From: Gammaproteobacteria bacterium
GTDB lineage: Bacteria; Gemmatimonadota; Gemmatimonadetes; Longimicrobiales; Gaopeijiaceae
DNA length: 64,000 bases
Direction of reading: 5' to 3'
Assembly (NCBI GenBank): GCA_028821195.1
Contig: JAPPHB010000106.1
Span: 50,832-114,831 of the forward strand
Positions 25,366 to 34,120 of the stretch are shown here, in pieces. How positions within the stretch are numbered: the stretch's first letter is position 1; every line of letters starts with the position of its first letter. The notes under the pieces were generated by a model, which saw only the letters and a program-made list of their open reading frames with translations, was not told the DNA's origin and did no database searches. A program made the translations under genes and the position numbers.

Positions 25366-26787
25366 ATGATGAGCGGACGACAGTTGCTGGCGGCAGGTCT
25401 CCTGTTGGGCCTCGTGCTTCAGGGGGCGCCCGACGCCCTCGGGGCGCAATCCTCGAACCGGCTGGCCATCGTGGGCGGCTACCTGATCGACGGGCAGGAA
25501 GGCGTACCCATTCAGAACTCGGTGGTGCTGGTGGAAGGCGACCGCATCACGCATGTCGGGACGGTATCCGATACGGAGATCCCCGCCGGTGCCAGGGTCA
25601 TCGATGCCAACGGGCTCACGGTCATGCCGGGGCTCAACGAGGCGCACGCGCACTTGTTCATCGTGGGCCACGGCATCTACGACGAGTACTTTCCGCGCTA
25701 CATGGGCCGCTGGAGTGAGATCATGGAGATCGCGGCGCATCAGCTGCTGATGGCCGGGATCACCTCGGCGCGCGATCTCGGCGCTCCGCTGGAGGACGCC
25801 CTGTACATCCGCGACGAGATCAATGCCGGCCGCATGGTTGGCCCCCGCCTGTTCGTGTCGGGCCCGTTCCTGCAGAAGAGCCTTCCGGCCGCGCGGGGCA
25901 CAAGCTACGACTCCCAGGTCCAGGCCTTCTTCCGCTGGACCGTGGACGGAGCCGAGGACGCCCGTCGAAAGGCCCGACAGCTCGTGGACGCCGGGGTCGA
26001 CCTTCTGAAGGTCATTCAGCTGAGCCAGCTGACCCGCGAGGAGCGGATGGCGATCAGTGAAGTTGCCCGGGAGGCGGGGCTCCATATCGCTGTGCACGCC
26101 AGCACGGTGGAGGAGGTGGGGCAGGCCGCCGAGATGGGAGCCAACTCCATCGAACACATGGGGGGACGTCCGTATCCGCTCTATCCCGAGGAAACCATCC
26201 GGCTGATGGCTGACAACAACATCGTGGCCTCGGTGACCTCCATGGTCAGCAAGGTCTACGACATCACCACCGAGTATCCCGAGCGGCTGGACAATCCGCA
26301 ACTCGCAGCCGACCTTCCGCCGGACATATACGAGGATGTGCGCAGGTCGCTCGACTTCTTCAGCAGGCTGAACTACTTCTCGGGAGCCAAGGACTCGAAC
26401 GCCCACCACCCGGCCAAGGTGAGGCAGCTGTACGAGAACGGGATTCGCCTCGTGATCGGCACCGATTCGGGTACACCCATGAACTTCCACTACGAGTCCA
26501 CCTGGCAGGAGATGGACCTGTTCGTACGGTACGGCATCCCGCCGATGAAGGTCATCAGCATGGCGACCAAGTTCCCGGCGCTGCTGTACCGGGCGTTCGA
26601 CGATCTCGGCACGATAGAGCCGGGCAAGCTCGCGGACATCATCGTCGTGAACGGGAATCCCCTGAGAAACATGGCCGCGCTCGAGCAGAACAACGTGATC
26701 CACGTTATCAAGGGTGGTGTCGAGTACAAAGGCCCCGGCATCGAAACGACGCGGCCCGTCTCCGATGCCGACGCGCGGCGGGACTGA
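25366..26787 (+). CDS. Exported amidohydrolase, tandem copy B
   Basis: About 473 residues. Signal peptide ends around PDALGAQ. HxH is in MPGLNEAHAHLFIVGHG, the lysine candidate in VDLLKVIQLSQ, and further His/Asp sites in LHIAVHASTVEE, NSIEHMGG and VIGTDSGTPMNFHYES. It is very similar along its whole length to the following gene, with identical blocks such as YDEYFPRYMGRW, GPRLFVSGPFLQKSLP and KVYDITTEYPERLDN, so the two arose by recent tandem duplication. The ribosome binding site GGGAGGG is five bases before the ATG. The next start is 76 bp downstream, consistent with one transcript. Substrate unknown; a prolidase-like or lactam-hydrolysing role is possible from family membership. Confidence 0.88.
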   Translation: MMSGRQLLAAGLLLGLVLQGAPDALGAQSSNRLAIVGGYLIDGQEGVPIQNSVVLVEGDRITHVGTVSDTEIPAGARVIDANGLTVMPGLNEAHAHLFIVGHGIYDEYFPRYMGRWSEIMEIAAHQLLMAGITSARDLGAPLEDALYIRDEINAGRMVGPRLFVSGPFLQKSLPAARGTSYDSQVQAFFRWTVDGAEDARRKARQLVDAGVDLLKVIQLSQLTREERMAISEVAREAGLHIAVHASTVEEVGQAAEMGANSIEHMGGRPYPLYPEETIRLMADNNIVASVTSMVSKVYDITTEYPERLDNPQLAADLPPDIYEDVRRSLDFFSRLNYFSGAKDSNAHHPAKVRQLYENGIRLVIGTDSGTPMNFHYESTWQEMDLFVRYGIPPMKVISMATKFPALLYRAFDDLGTIEPGKLADIIVVNGNPLRNMAALEQNNVIHVIKGGVEYKGPGIETTRPVSDADARRD

Positions 26788-26863
26788 TCAACCGGCCGCG
26801 CTACGCGTTGCCGCCGTCCGCGTCCATCGCAATGATGTCGTCCCGAACAGGGGGAGGCTGGTC

Positions 26864-28351
26864 ATGAAGGGCTATCTGCGAGCGTGCGCGCTCCTGGGCA
26901 TGGGGACCGTGGCTCTGGTTTCGAGCTTTCCCTGCTCGCTCGAGGGCCAAGCTCCCGGCCAGCTCGCCATAGTGGGTGGCATGCTGATCGATGGTCAGGA
27001 GGGAGTCCCGATCCAGAACTCGGTCATTCTCGTGGAGGGAGACCGCATCACTCACGTCGGAACCGTTTCGGACACCGGGATTCCGCCGGGCGCGCGAGTG
27101 ATCGACGCGAACGGGCTGACGGTGATGCCCGGGCTCAACGAGGCTCACGCCCATCTCATCGTCGTGGGCCATGGAGTCTACGACGAGTACTTCCCGCGCT
27201 ACATGGGCCGCTGGCGGGAGATCATGGAAATCTCGGCCCGCCAGTTGCTGATGGCCGGGGTAACCACGGCACGGGACCTGGGGGCACCGCTGGAAGACGC
27301 GATCTGGGTGCGCGACGAGATCAACTCGGGCCGTATGGTCGGCCCGCGGCTCTTCGTCTCCGGACCGTTTCTGCAAAAGAGCCTGCCGGTTCCTCGGGGC
27401 ACGGGCTACGACTACCGGACACAGGCGTTTGTTCGCTGGACAGTGGACGGCCCGGAGGACGCCACCAGAAAGGCGCGCCAGCTCATCGATGCCGGAGTGG
27501 ACGTCATCAAGGTCATCCAACTGGGCCAACTCACGCGGGCAGAACGGATGGCCATCGCCGGCGAGGCCCACCGGGCCGGCTTGCACATGGCCGTGCACGC
27601 GGGATCGGTCGGGGAAGTGCGCGCGGCGGCCGAAATGGGAGTGGGCTCCATCGAGCACATGGGAGGGGGCAGGAACCCCCTCTACCCGGAGGAATCGCTG
27701 CGTCTCATCGCGGAGAACCGAATCGTGGCGTCGGTCACTTCTCTGGTGAGCAAGGTCTACGACATCACCACCGAATACCCGGAAAGACTGGACAACCAGC
27801 AGCTGAAGTCCGATCTGCCCTCGGACATCTACGAGGATGTCCGGGGTTCGCTGGACCATTTCAGCAGGCTCAACTACTTCTCCGGAGCCAAGGACGCCAA
27901 CCGGCATCATCCCGCCAAGGTGAGGCAACTGTACGAGAACGGGGTCCGCCTGGTGATCGGCACGGACTCGGGCACCCCCATGAACTTCCATTACGAGTCC
28001 ACCTGGCAGGAGATGGACCTGTTCGTCCGCTACGGTATCCCGCCGATCAAGGTCATCAGCATGGCGACCCGCTACCCGGCGCTGCTGTACAGTGAGTTCG
28101 ACGACCTCGGCACCATCGAACCGGATAAGCTGGCCGACATCATCGTGGTGAACGGGAACCCGCTTCGTAACATGAGTGCGCTGCAACAGAACAACGTGAT
28201 CCACGTCATCAAGGGAGGCGTTCAGTACAAGGGCCCGGGAATCGACCCCACGCGTCCGGTGTCCGACGCCACCCCCCGGAGGGACCATCCGACCAGCGCC
28301 GACTGCGCAGTCGATGCGCGTAGCTGCACGCGCGCGCAAAGTCGCCCGTGA
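26864..28351 (+). CDS. Exported amidohydrolase, tandem copy C
   Basis: About 495 residues and a near twin of the preceding gene. It keeps all expected metal positions: EAHAHLIVVGHG, VDVIKVIQLGQ, LHMAVHAGSVGE, GSIEHMGGG and VIGTDSGTPMNFHYES. Its signal peptide (ACALLGMGTVALVSSFPC) carries a cysteine that could act as a lipobox-like site, so it may be lipidated where copy B is simply secreted. It also has an extra C-terminal tail of about 25 residues rich in arginine and cysteine (TPRRDHPTSADC). GGGGAGG is six bases upstream of the ATG at 26864; the frame is open further upstream into copy B, but that is not supported. Differences between copies lie mainly in surface segments, suggesting shifted substrate range. 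Confidence 0.87.
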   Translation: MKGYLRACALLGMGTVALVSSFPCSLEGQAPGQLAIVGGMLIDGQEGVPIQNSVILVEGDRITHVGTVSDTGIPPGARVIDANGLTVMPGLNEAHAHLIVVGHGVYDEYFPRYMGRWREIMEISARQLLMAGVTTARDLGAPLEDAIWVRDEINSGRMVGPRLFVSGPFLQKSLPVPRGTGYDYRTQAFVRWTVDGPEDATRKARQLIDAGVDVIKVIQLGQLTRAERMAIAGEAHRAGLHMAVHAGSVGEVRAAAEMGVGSIEHMGGGRNPLYPEESLRLIAENRIVASVTSLVSKVYDITTEYPERLDNQQLKSDLPSDIYEDVRGSLDHFSRLNYFSGAKDANRHHPAKVRQLYENGVRLVIGTDSGTPMNFHYESTWQEMDLFVRYGIPPIKVISMATRYPALLYSEFDDLGTIEPDKLADIIVVNGNPLRNMSALQQNNVIHVIKGGVQYKGPGIDPTRPVSDATPRRDHPTSADCAVDARSCTRAQSRP

Positions 28352-28401
28352 GCCGCTCAGGTCATCCTGAACCGGCGGTGATCACAATCAAGGAGAGGAC
28401 C

Positions 28402-29808
28402 ATGGTGAAGCAGGGAATCGTATTCAATCGGCGTAAGAGGGAAGGAGCCCGGGCGGCCCGGATCGGGATGTTGGTGGCACTGGTGCTGACGGCGGTGTGG
28501 GCCACCGCTCCACCGGGCCTCGAAGCCCAGCGGGTCACCCGGCCCGACAGCACTGAAGTAACTGCCGTCGTGGCCGGGCGCCTCATCGATGGCGTGGATG
28601 GGAGTGTGCGTGAGAACGTCACCATTCTCGTACGCGGCACCCGCCTGGAGGCCGTCGGTGACAACGTTTCGGTTCCCTCGGGTGCGACCCGCATCGATCT
28701 GTCGGATCACACCGTCATGCCGGGGTTCATCGACCTGCACACCCACATGACCAGCGGAAGTGGCAGCCGTGATAGCCGCCTGCGCCGTTGGCCGGGGCAC
28801 CTTGCCATCGTGGGTGTCATGAATGCGCGCATAACGCTTGAGGCCGGTTTCACGACCGTGCGCAATGTGGGTGCCGACAACTTCGCCGACGTGGCGTTGC
28901 GTGACGCAATCAACGAAGGCCTGGTGCCGGGGCCGCGGATGTACACGGCCGTGTACTCTCTCGGGATCACCGGGGGACACTGCGACAGCAACGGCTATCG
29001 TCCCGATGTCTTCGACGAGCCGGGAATCGAGCAAGGCATCGCCCAGGGGATCGAGCGCGTGCGCGAGGCCGTGAACTACCAGATCAAGTACGGCGCCGAC
29101 GTTATCAAGTTCTGCGCCACGGGCGGCGTGTTGTCCGAAGGAGACGCGGTTGGTGTGCAACAGTATACGGACGAGGAGATGGTCGTCCTGGTTCAGACCG
29201 CCAACATGGCCGAGCGCACGGTAGCCGCCCACGCACACGGCCTGGAAGGGATCAAGGCAGCCGTTCGCGCCGGCGTTACCTCCATCGAGCACGGGTCCAT
29301 GCTGGACGACGAGACGGTCCGGCTGATGGCCGAACACGGCACCTACCTGGTACCCACCATGATGGCCTTCGAAGATGTTCGCGAGCGGGCGCTGGCGGGA
29401 ACCCTCACCGGTCTGCCTGGCCTGAAGGCGCTGGAGATCTATCCCTATTTCCGGGAGTCGATCCAGCTGGCGATCCGGGAAGGCTTAAACATCGGCTTCG
29501 GCACGGACGCCGGCGTCTTCCCGCACGGCGAGAACGCGGGGGAGTTCCGCCTGCTGGTGGACGCGGGCATGTCACCGGCGGACGCGATCCTCGCCGCCAC
29601 CCGTGAAGCAGCGAAGGTGTTGCATCGCACGAACGAACTCGGCAGCGTGGAGGCGGGCAAGGTCGCGGATCTGGTGGCCGTTCGCGGAGATCCGCTGGAG
29701 GACATCGATCTGCTGCGGAACATCGACTTCGTCATGAAGGACGGCGTGGTCTACAAGCAGGACGGACGCGGCGCGCGACGTCCCGCGACCGATGGAGGAG
29801 GCTGCTAG
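28402..29808 (+). CDS. Exported amidohydrolase (imidazolonepropionase-like), divergent copy D
   Basis: About 468 residues. The N-terminus is long and basic before a hydrophobic run ending near GLEAQ. Motifs: MPGFIDLHTHMTSGSGSRD (HxH), GADVIKFCATGGVLSEGD (lysine), TVAAHAHGLEGIK, TSIEHGSMLDDE and IGFGTDAGVFPHGENA (Asp). This pattern, with FCATGG and GTDAGVFPHG, is that of the Xaa-Pro dipeptidase-like/Sgx9260 group of exported amidohydrolases rather than of copies A-C. A role in hydrolysing dipeptides or N-acyl amino acids is therefore plausible, though not certain. AGGAG lies six bases before the ATG at 28402. It follows copy C by 50 bp and precedes the Tat-exported epimerase by 59 bp. Confidence 0.87.
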   Translation: MVKQGIVFNRRKREGARAARIGMLVALVLTAVWATAPPGLEAQRVTRPDSTEVTAVVAGRLIDGVDGSVRENVTILVRGTRLEAVGDNVSVPSGATRIDLSDHTVMPGFIDLHTHMTSGSGSRDSRLRRWPGHLAIVGVMNARITLEAGFTTVRNVGADNFADVALRDAINEGLVPGPRMYTAVYSLGITGGHCDSNGYRPDVFDEPGIEQGIAQGIERVREAVNYQIKYGADVIKFCATGGVLSEGDAVGVQQYTDEEMVVLVQTANMAERTVAAHAHGLEGIKAAVRAGVTSIEHGSMLDDETVRLMAEHGTYLVPTMMAFEDVRERALAGTLTGLPGLKALEIYPYFRESIQLAIREGLNIGFGTDAGVFPHGENAGEFRLLVDAGMSPADAILAATREAAKVLHRTNELGSVEAGKVADLVAVRGDPLEDIDLLRNIDFVMKDGVVYKQDGRGARRPATDGGGC

Positions 29809-29867
29809 AGAGGGGCCCTGTCCGGCAGCCCGACACAATTCACAATCTGACGGGGAAAGGTGGGACC

Positions 29868-31007
29868 ATGACGACCAATCGACGCGACTTCCTCCGCATG
29901 TCGGCGCTCGCAGGCGGCGGGCTGAGCCTCGGCTTGGCGTACCCGGCCTCGCTCAACGGGCATGGGCTCGAAGCGGTCCGGCTGCCGCGCAGGGCTTCCC
30001 GGATCCTCCTCCTCGGAGGCACCGGGTTCATCGGTCCCTGGCAGGTGAACCGCATCCTGTCGCAGGGCCACGAGCTCACCCTGTTCAACCGCGGGCGCAG
30101 CCAGCCGCGCATGTTCCAGGACCGGTTCGCCGGCCTGGAGAATCTCATCGGCGACCGGGACGGCGACCTTTCGTCCCTGGAGGGCAACCGCACCTGGGAC
30201 GTCGTCATCGACAACTCCGGCTACACGCCCGACCAGGTTCGCGCCACCGTCCGCCTGCTGGTGGACCGGACGGATCAGTATCTGTTCATCTCCACGCAGG
30301 CCGCCTACATGTCGCGGGTGGAGATCGGCATCGACGAGGATGCCCCGGTGGGGCAGGCGGACCTGCCGATGGAGGAATGGGAAGGCTACGGGCCGATGAA
30401 GGCGCTGGCGGAACAGGAGCTTCAGGCCGCCTTCGGGGATCGCTGCACCATCGTTCGCCCCGGCCTGGTGGCCGGCCCCGGAGACCGCAGCGACCGCTTC
30501 ACCTACTGGTGCGCGCGCATGGACCGGGGCGGCGAAGTGCTCGCTCCCAACACCCCCATGGATCCCGTCCAGTACATCGACGTGCGCGACTTGGCCGAGT
30601 TCATGGTGCATCTGCTGGAACAGGAAACGAGAGGGGTCTACAACGTGATCGGACCGGAGGGCGACCTGCACATGGAGGAGTTCCTGTACGGGATCAAGGC
30701 GGTGACGTCGACGCCCTCGAGCCTCACGTTCGTGACCCTCGACTTCCTGCGGGAGCAGGGCGTCCGCCCATGGAGCGACCTGCCGGTCTGGCAGCCGCCC
30801 GTGGGACCGACCGCGGGCTTCGCGCGGATGAGCCGAGCCCGCGGCATGGCTGCCGGCCTGCGCTATCGGCCGCTCGCGGTCACCGCGGCCGAAACGCTCG
30901 AGTGGTGGAAGGAGCTTCCCGAGGAGGATCGGATGACGATGGGCGCCGGACTGGCTCCGGAGCGCGAAGCCGAGGTGCTCGCGGTCTGGCGCCGGAGGTC
31001 CGGCTAG
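29868..31007 (+). CDS. Tat-exported NAD-dependent epimerase/dehydratase-like protein
   Basis: About 379 residues. It opens with a classic twin-arginine signal, NRRDFLRMSALAGGG, so it should be exported folded with its cofactor. The extended short-chain dehydrogenase fold follows: cofactor-binding GGTGFIG at 50-56, FNRGRSQPR for the adenine ribose, YLFISTQAAYMS as the active-site strand and YGPMK as the YxxxK catalytic pair. Relatives include sugar-nucleotide epimerases and isoflavone-reductase-like proteins. Its substrate is unknown. A periplasmic NAD(P)-dependent enzyme is unusual because the cofactor would have to be carried out tightly bound, as in glucose-fructose oxidoreductase. It follows copy D at 59 bp, so it is likely part of the same transcript. 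Confidence 0.85.
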   Translation: MTTNRRDFLRMSALAGGGLSLGLAYPASLNGHGLEAVRLPRRASRILLLGGTGFIGPWQVNRILSQGHELTLFNRGRSQPRMFQDRFAGLENLIGDRDGDLSSLEGNRTWDVVIDNSGYTPDQVRATVRLLVDRTDQYLFISTQAAYMSRVEIGIDEDAPVGQADLPMEEWEGYGPMKALAEQELQAAFGDRCTIVRPGLVAGPGDRSDRFTYWCARMDRGGEVLAPNTPMDPVQYIDVRDLAEFMVHLLEQETRGVYNVIGPEGDLHMEEFLYGIKAVTSTPSSLTFVTLDFLREQGVRPWSDLPVWQPPVGPTAGFARMSRARGMAAGLRYRPLAVTAAETLEWWKELPEEDRMTMGAGLAPEREAEVLAVWRRRSG

Positions 31008-31204
31008 CGGGCGCGCGCCGAACTCTCGCGATGCCTCGACGCGCCCGCGCCGGCCTGCGCGTTCACGCGTAAGAAGCTACCGGCCGCGAGAGACGTACAG
31101 CCGGCCGGGAATTCCTTGCGTGGCATCGGGCCGCCGGTTACGGTGCCGATGCATGCGCCCCGGTCACGCCCTGACCGCAGTCCCGCAAAATCCCGGAGGA
31201 ATCG

Positions 31205-32080
31205 ATGACCCGGTTTGTGAAGCTGTTCGCCCTCGGCCTGCTCCTTCTCCCGAACGCGGTCGACGCGCAGCAGGCTCCCCGGCCCGGGAGCGGCGGAAAC
31301 CCGATCGACCCCGACGCTGCTAGGCCGATCGCCGCACTGGAGTCGGTGTGGATCGAGGAACTCACCTTCATGGAGGTGCGCGACGCGATCCGCTCCGGAA
31401 AGACCACCGTCATCGTGCCCACGGGAGGGGTTGAGGAGAACGGCCCCTACCTGGCCGGCGGCAAGCACAACTACATCCTGCAGCAAACCGCCGAGGCGGT
31501 TGCGCGCAAGCTGGGCAACGCCCTGATCGCCCCGATCATCAAGTACGTGCCCGAGGGCGAGATCGACCTGGAACCCGGCACCATCCGCTATCCGGGCACC
31601 ATCGGGGTCAGAGTCGAGACCTTCAAGGCCGTGCTCACCGACGTTTCCACCGCCCTGCGGGCCAACGGCTTCGAACACATCGTCCTGATCGGCGACAGCG
31701 GAGGCAACCAGCAACCGCAGGTGGAGGTCGCGGAGGAGCTCTCGGCCAAGTGGACCGACGGCAAGACCGGCATCCACCACATCCCCGAGTACTACAACTG
31801 GGTGGACCGCCAGCAGTGGCTGCGCGAAAGGGGCATCAACGAGGTGATGCAGGACCCCGGCCTGCACGACGAGTTCAGCGCCACCTCCATCATGATGCTC
31901 ACGGATCCCACCACGGTACGAATGGAGCAGCGCATCCGCGCGGGACATTTCTCCATCAACGGCGTCGACCTGGCGCCCATACCCCGCACCCTGGCCCTCG
32001 GAAGCGAGCTCGTGGACTGGATCGCCGATCTCACCGTGGCCGCCATCCACGAGGCGACCGGGGAGACCGACGGAAGCTGA
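31205..32080 (+). CDS. Exported creatininase-family protein with divergent metal site
   Basis: About 291 residues with signal peptide ending near NAVDAQQ. The creatininase fold is recognisable from VPTGGVEENGPYLAGGKHNY and IVLIGDSGGNQQPQ. In classical creatininase these segments read EQHGPHL...D and NGHGGN or NGHYEN and supply the metal ligands. Here the first histidine is Asn79, the following Asp is His88, and the NGH histidine is Ser165, while Glu77 remains. It may therefore use a different metal arrangement or a different chemistry. Family members hydrolyse creatinine and related cyclic or formyl amides. GGAGG lies five bases before the ATG. It sits inside the run of exported hydrolases, suggesting a shared substrate. 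Confidence 0.8.
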   Translation: MTRFVKLFALGLLLLPNAVDAQQAPRPGSGGNPIDPDAARPIAALESVWIEELTFMEVRDAIRSGKTTVIVPTGGVEENGPYLAGGKHNYILQQTAEAVARKLGNALIAPIIKYVPEGEIDLEPGTIRYPGTIGVRVETFKAVLTDVSTALRANGFEHIVLIGDSGGNQQPQVEVAEELSAKWTDGKTGIHHIPEYYNWVDRQQWLRERGINEVMQDPGLHDEFSATSIMMLTDPTTVRMEQRIRAGHFSINGVDLAPIPRTLALGSELVDWIADLTVAAIHEATGETDGS

Positions 32081-32198
32081 TGTTCGCCGGCTCGGCCTCG
32101 GCCGGACCGGTACCCACAGACACGCGTTCGCAGATCCCCGCGGACATGCGTTCGCAAGCCAGGCGGAAGGGAATACCACCCCTCTAAAGGAGACCTTC

Positions 32199-33983
32199 AT
32201 GGAGTCGCGCACCGCCACCCGAATCTTCGCAACCGGCATCGCCCTGATGCTCGCCGTTTACGCGCCGCCGCTGGAGGCGCAGGAGCTCCACTCGGGAGAA
32301 TTCCGGGCCGGAGAGTCCGCCATCGTGCACCACAATCTCATGGTGCCGATGCGGGACGGGACGCTCCTCTCGACGGACGTGTATCGTCCGGCCGCGCCGG
32401 GGCGCCATCCCGCGCTGCTGATTCGCGACCCCTACGACAACGGGTCGGACGCAGCCTCCTGGGAGGAAGGCCTGCTCTGGGCGGAACGCGGATACGTCTA
32501 TGTCCACCAGAACGTGCGAGGTCGCTTCGACTCCGAAGGGAGCTGGTATCCCTACCTGGCGGAAGCCAACGACAGCCACGACACCCAGAACTGGATCGGC
32601 CGGCAGGCGTGGTCGGACGGGCAGGTGGGCACCCACGGCAACTCCTACCTCGCCACCACGCAGTGGAAGGGCGCCGAGTTCAGGTCGCCCTACCTGAAGG
32701 CGATGGCCCCCCGGGTGACCCCCTTCAACTACTACTTCGACACGGCTTATCCGGGCGGCGCGCTCGCGCTCGGCTCGCGCATCGGCTGGGCCTCGGGGAT
32801 GGGCGGGCGCACCGGCCAGGCGGGCAACCCCGACTGGGACCAGGTGCTCTGGACCATGCCGCTGCTGGAGATGGGCGCGGCGACGGGGCAGGACAATCCC
32901 TGGTGGCGCGACTTCGTGATGCATCCGACCTACGACGCCTACTGGGAAGTGCTGGACTCGGAGGCGCGCCTGGAAGATTTCGCCGCGGCCTCGCTCAATA
33001 TCGGCGGTTGGTACGACGTCTTCCTGGACGGAACCCTGGTCAGCTACACCGGCATGGTCGAGAAGGGGCGCACCGAGTACGCGCGCGAGAACCAGAAGCT
33101 GCTCATCGGTCCCTGGCCCCACGCCAGCGTGCCCAACTTCGTGTACGACGGGATCGACTTCGGGCCGGACGCCACCGTCGACTTCGACAGCCTGCACGTG
33201 AAGTGGTTCGATGCCCTGCTTAAGGGCGTCGACAACGGCTATCTGGACGAGCCGCCGGTGCGGATCTTCATCATGGGCGAGAACGTCTGGCGCTCCGAGA
33301 ACGAGTGGCCCATCGCCCGCACCCAGTACACGAACTACTACTTCCACAGCGGGGGCAATGCGAACGGCTCCTCGGGCGACGGCACCCTGAGCACGGACAT
33401 GCCGGGAGCGTCCGATCCGGCCGACGAGTTCGTGTACGACCCCATGGAGCCGGTGCCGACACGCGGCGGCAACCTCATGTTCGGCCCCACACCTCCCGGG
33501 CCCTTCGACCGCGCGGACATCGCGGAGCGCGACGACATTCTGGTGTTCACCACGCCGCCCCTCGAGGAGGCGGTGGAGGTCACGGGTCCGATCACGGCCA
33601 CCGTGTACGCGTCGAGTTCCGCGACCGACACCGACTTCACGGCGATGCTGGTCGACGTCCATCCGGACGGAAAGGAAATCAACATCGCGGACGGCATCCT
33701 GCGGGCACGGTATCACAGCAACCCGGACTTCACGGACTTCGAGCTGCTGGAACCGGGGACGGTGTACGAGTTCAACATCGACCTGTGGGCGACCAGCAAC
33801 CTCTTCAGGGAAGGCCACCAGATCCGGGTCGAGATCTCGAGCAGCAACTTCCCCAAGTACGACCGCAACCCGAACACCGGCGGCCCGGTCCACCTCGAAA
33901 CGGAGGTCCAGACCGCCAATCAGACCGTCTACCACAACGCCCGGTATCCGTCGCACATCACGCTGCCGATCATTCCCCGGTAG
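32199..33983 (+). CDS. Exported CocE/NonD-type serine hydrolase (S15 acyl hydrolase)
   Basis: About 594 residues. Signal peptide ends near PPLEAQ. The alpha/beta hydrolase core starts at VPMRDGTLLSTDVYRPA and carries the nucleophile elbow THGNSYLATTQW with Ser149. A helical cap and the C-terminal jelly-roll domain (about 400-590, EVTGPITATVYASSSATDTD ... FREGHQIRVEISSSNFP) are typical of CocE/X-Pro dipeptidyl-peptidase S15 enzymes. Known relatives cleave cocaine-type esters, cephalosporin acyl groups or X-Pro bonds. The catalytic Asp and His are not assigned by eye. AAGGAG sits six bases before the ATG. It ends the 14.5-34 kb run of co-directional exported enzymes. Confidence 0.9.
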   Translation: MESRTATRIFATGIALMLAVYAPPLEAQELHSGEFRAGESAIVHHNLMVPMRDGTLLSTDVYRPAAPGRHPALLIRDPYDNGSDAASWEEGLLWAERGYVYVHQNVRGRFDSEGSWYPYLAEANDSHDTQNWIGRQAWSDGQVGTHGNSYLATTQWKGAEFRSPYLKAMAPRVTPFNYYFDTAYPGGALALGSRIGWASGMGGRTGQAGNPDWDQVLWTMPLLEMGAATGQDNPWWRDFVMHPTYDAYWEVLDSEARLEDFAAASLNIGGWYDVFLDGTLVSYTGMVEKGRTEYARENQKLLIGPWPHASVPNFVYDGIDFGPDATVDFDSLHVKWFDALLKGVDNGYLDEPPVRIFIMGENVWRSENEWPIARTQYTNYYFHSGGNANGSSGDGTLSTDMPGASDPADEFVYDPMEPVPTRGGNLMFGPTPPGPFDRADIAERDDILVFTTPPLEEAVEVTGPITATVYASSSATDTDFTAMLVDVHPDGKEINIADGILRARYHSNPDFTDFELLEPGTVYEFNIDLWATSNLFREGHQIRVEISSSNFPKYDRNPNTGGPVHLETEVQTANQTVYHNARYPSHITLPIIPR

Positions 33984-34120
33984 GGGGGCCAGCGCCGGCA
34001 TCACCGCGCTTGCCAGCGGGAAGCCCCGGGGCGTAGGTTGAGGCGGTGTCATGTCCGGGACCCGTGTGTCCCGGCGGCACCAGTGCGTCCCCTCGCAGCG
34101 GCCTGCAGGCGGAGGTGTTT

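Noticed and set aside
31022..31093. 8-bp inverted repeat after the epimerase gene as a terminator
   Set aside because: The arms are about 60 bases apart with no T tract; too weak to call.
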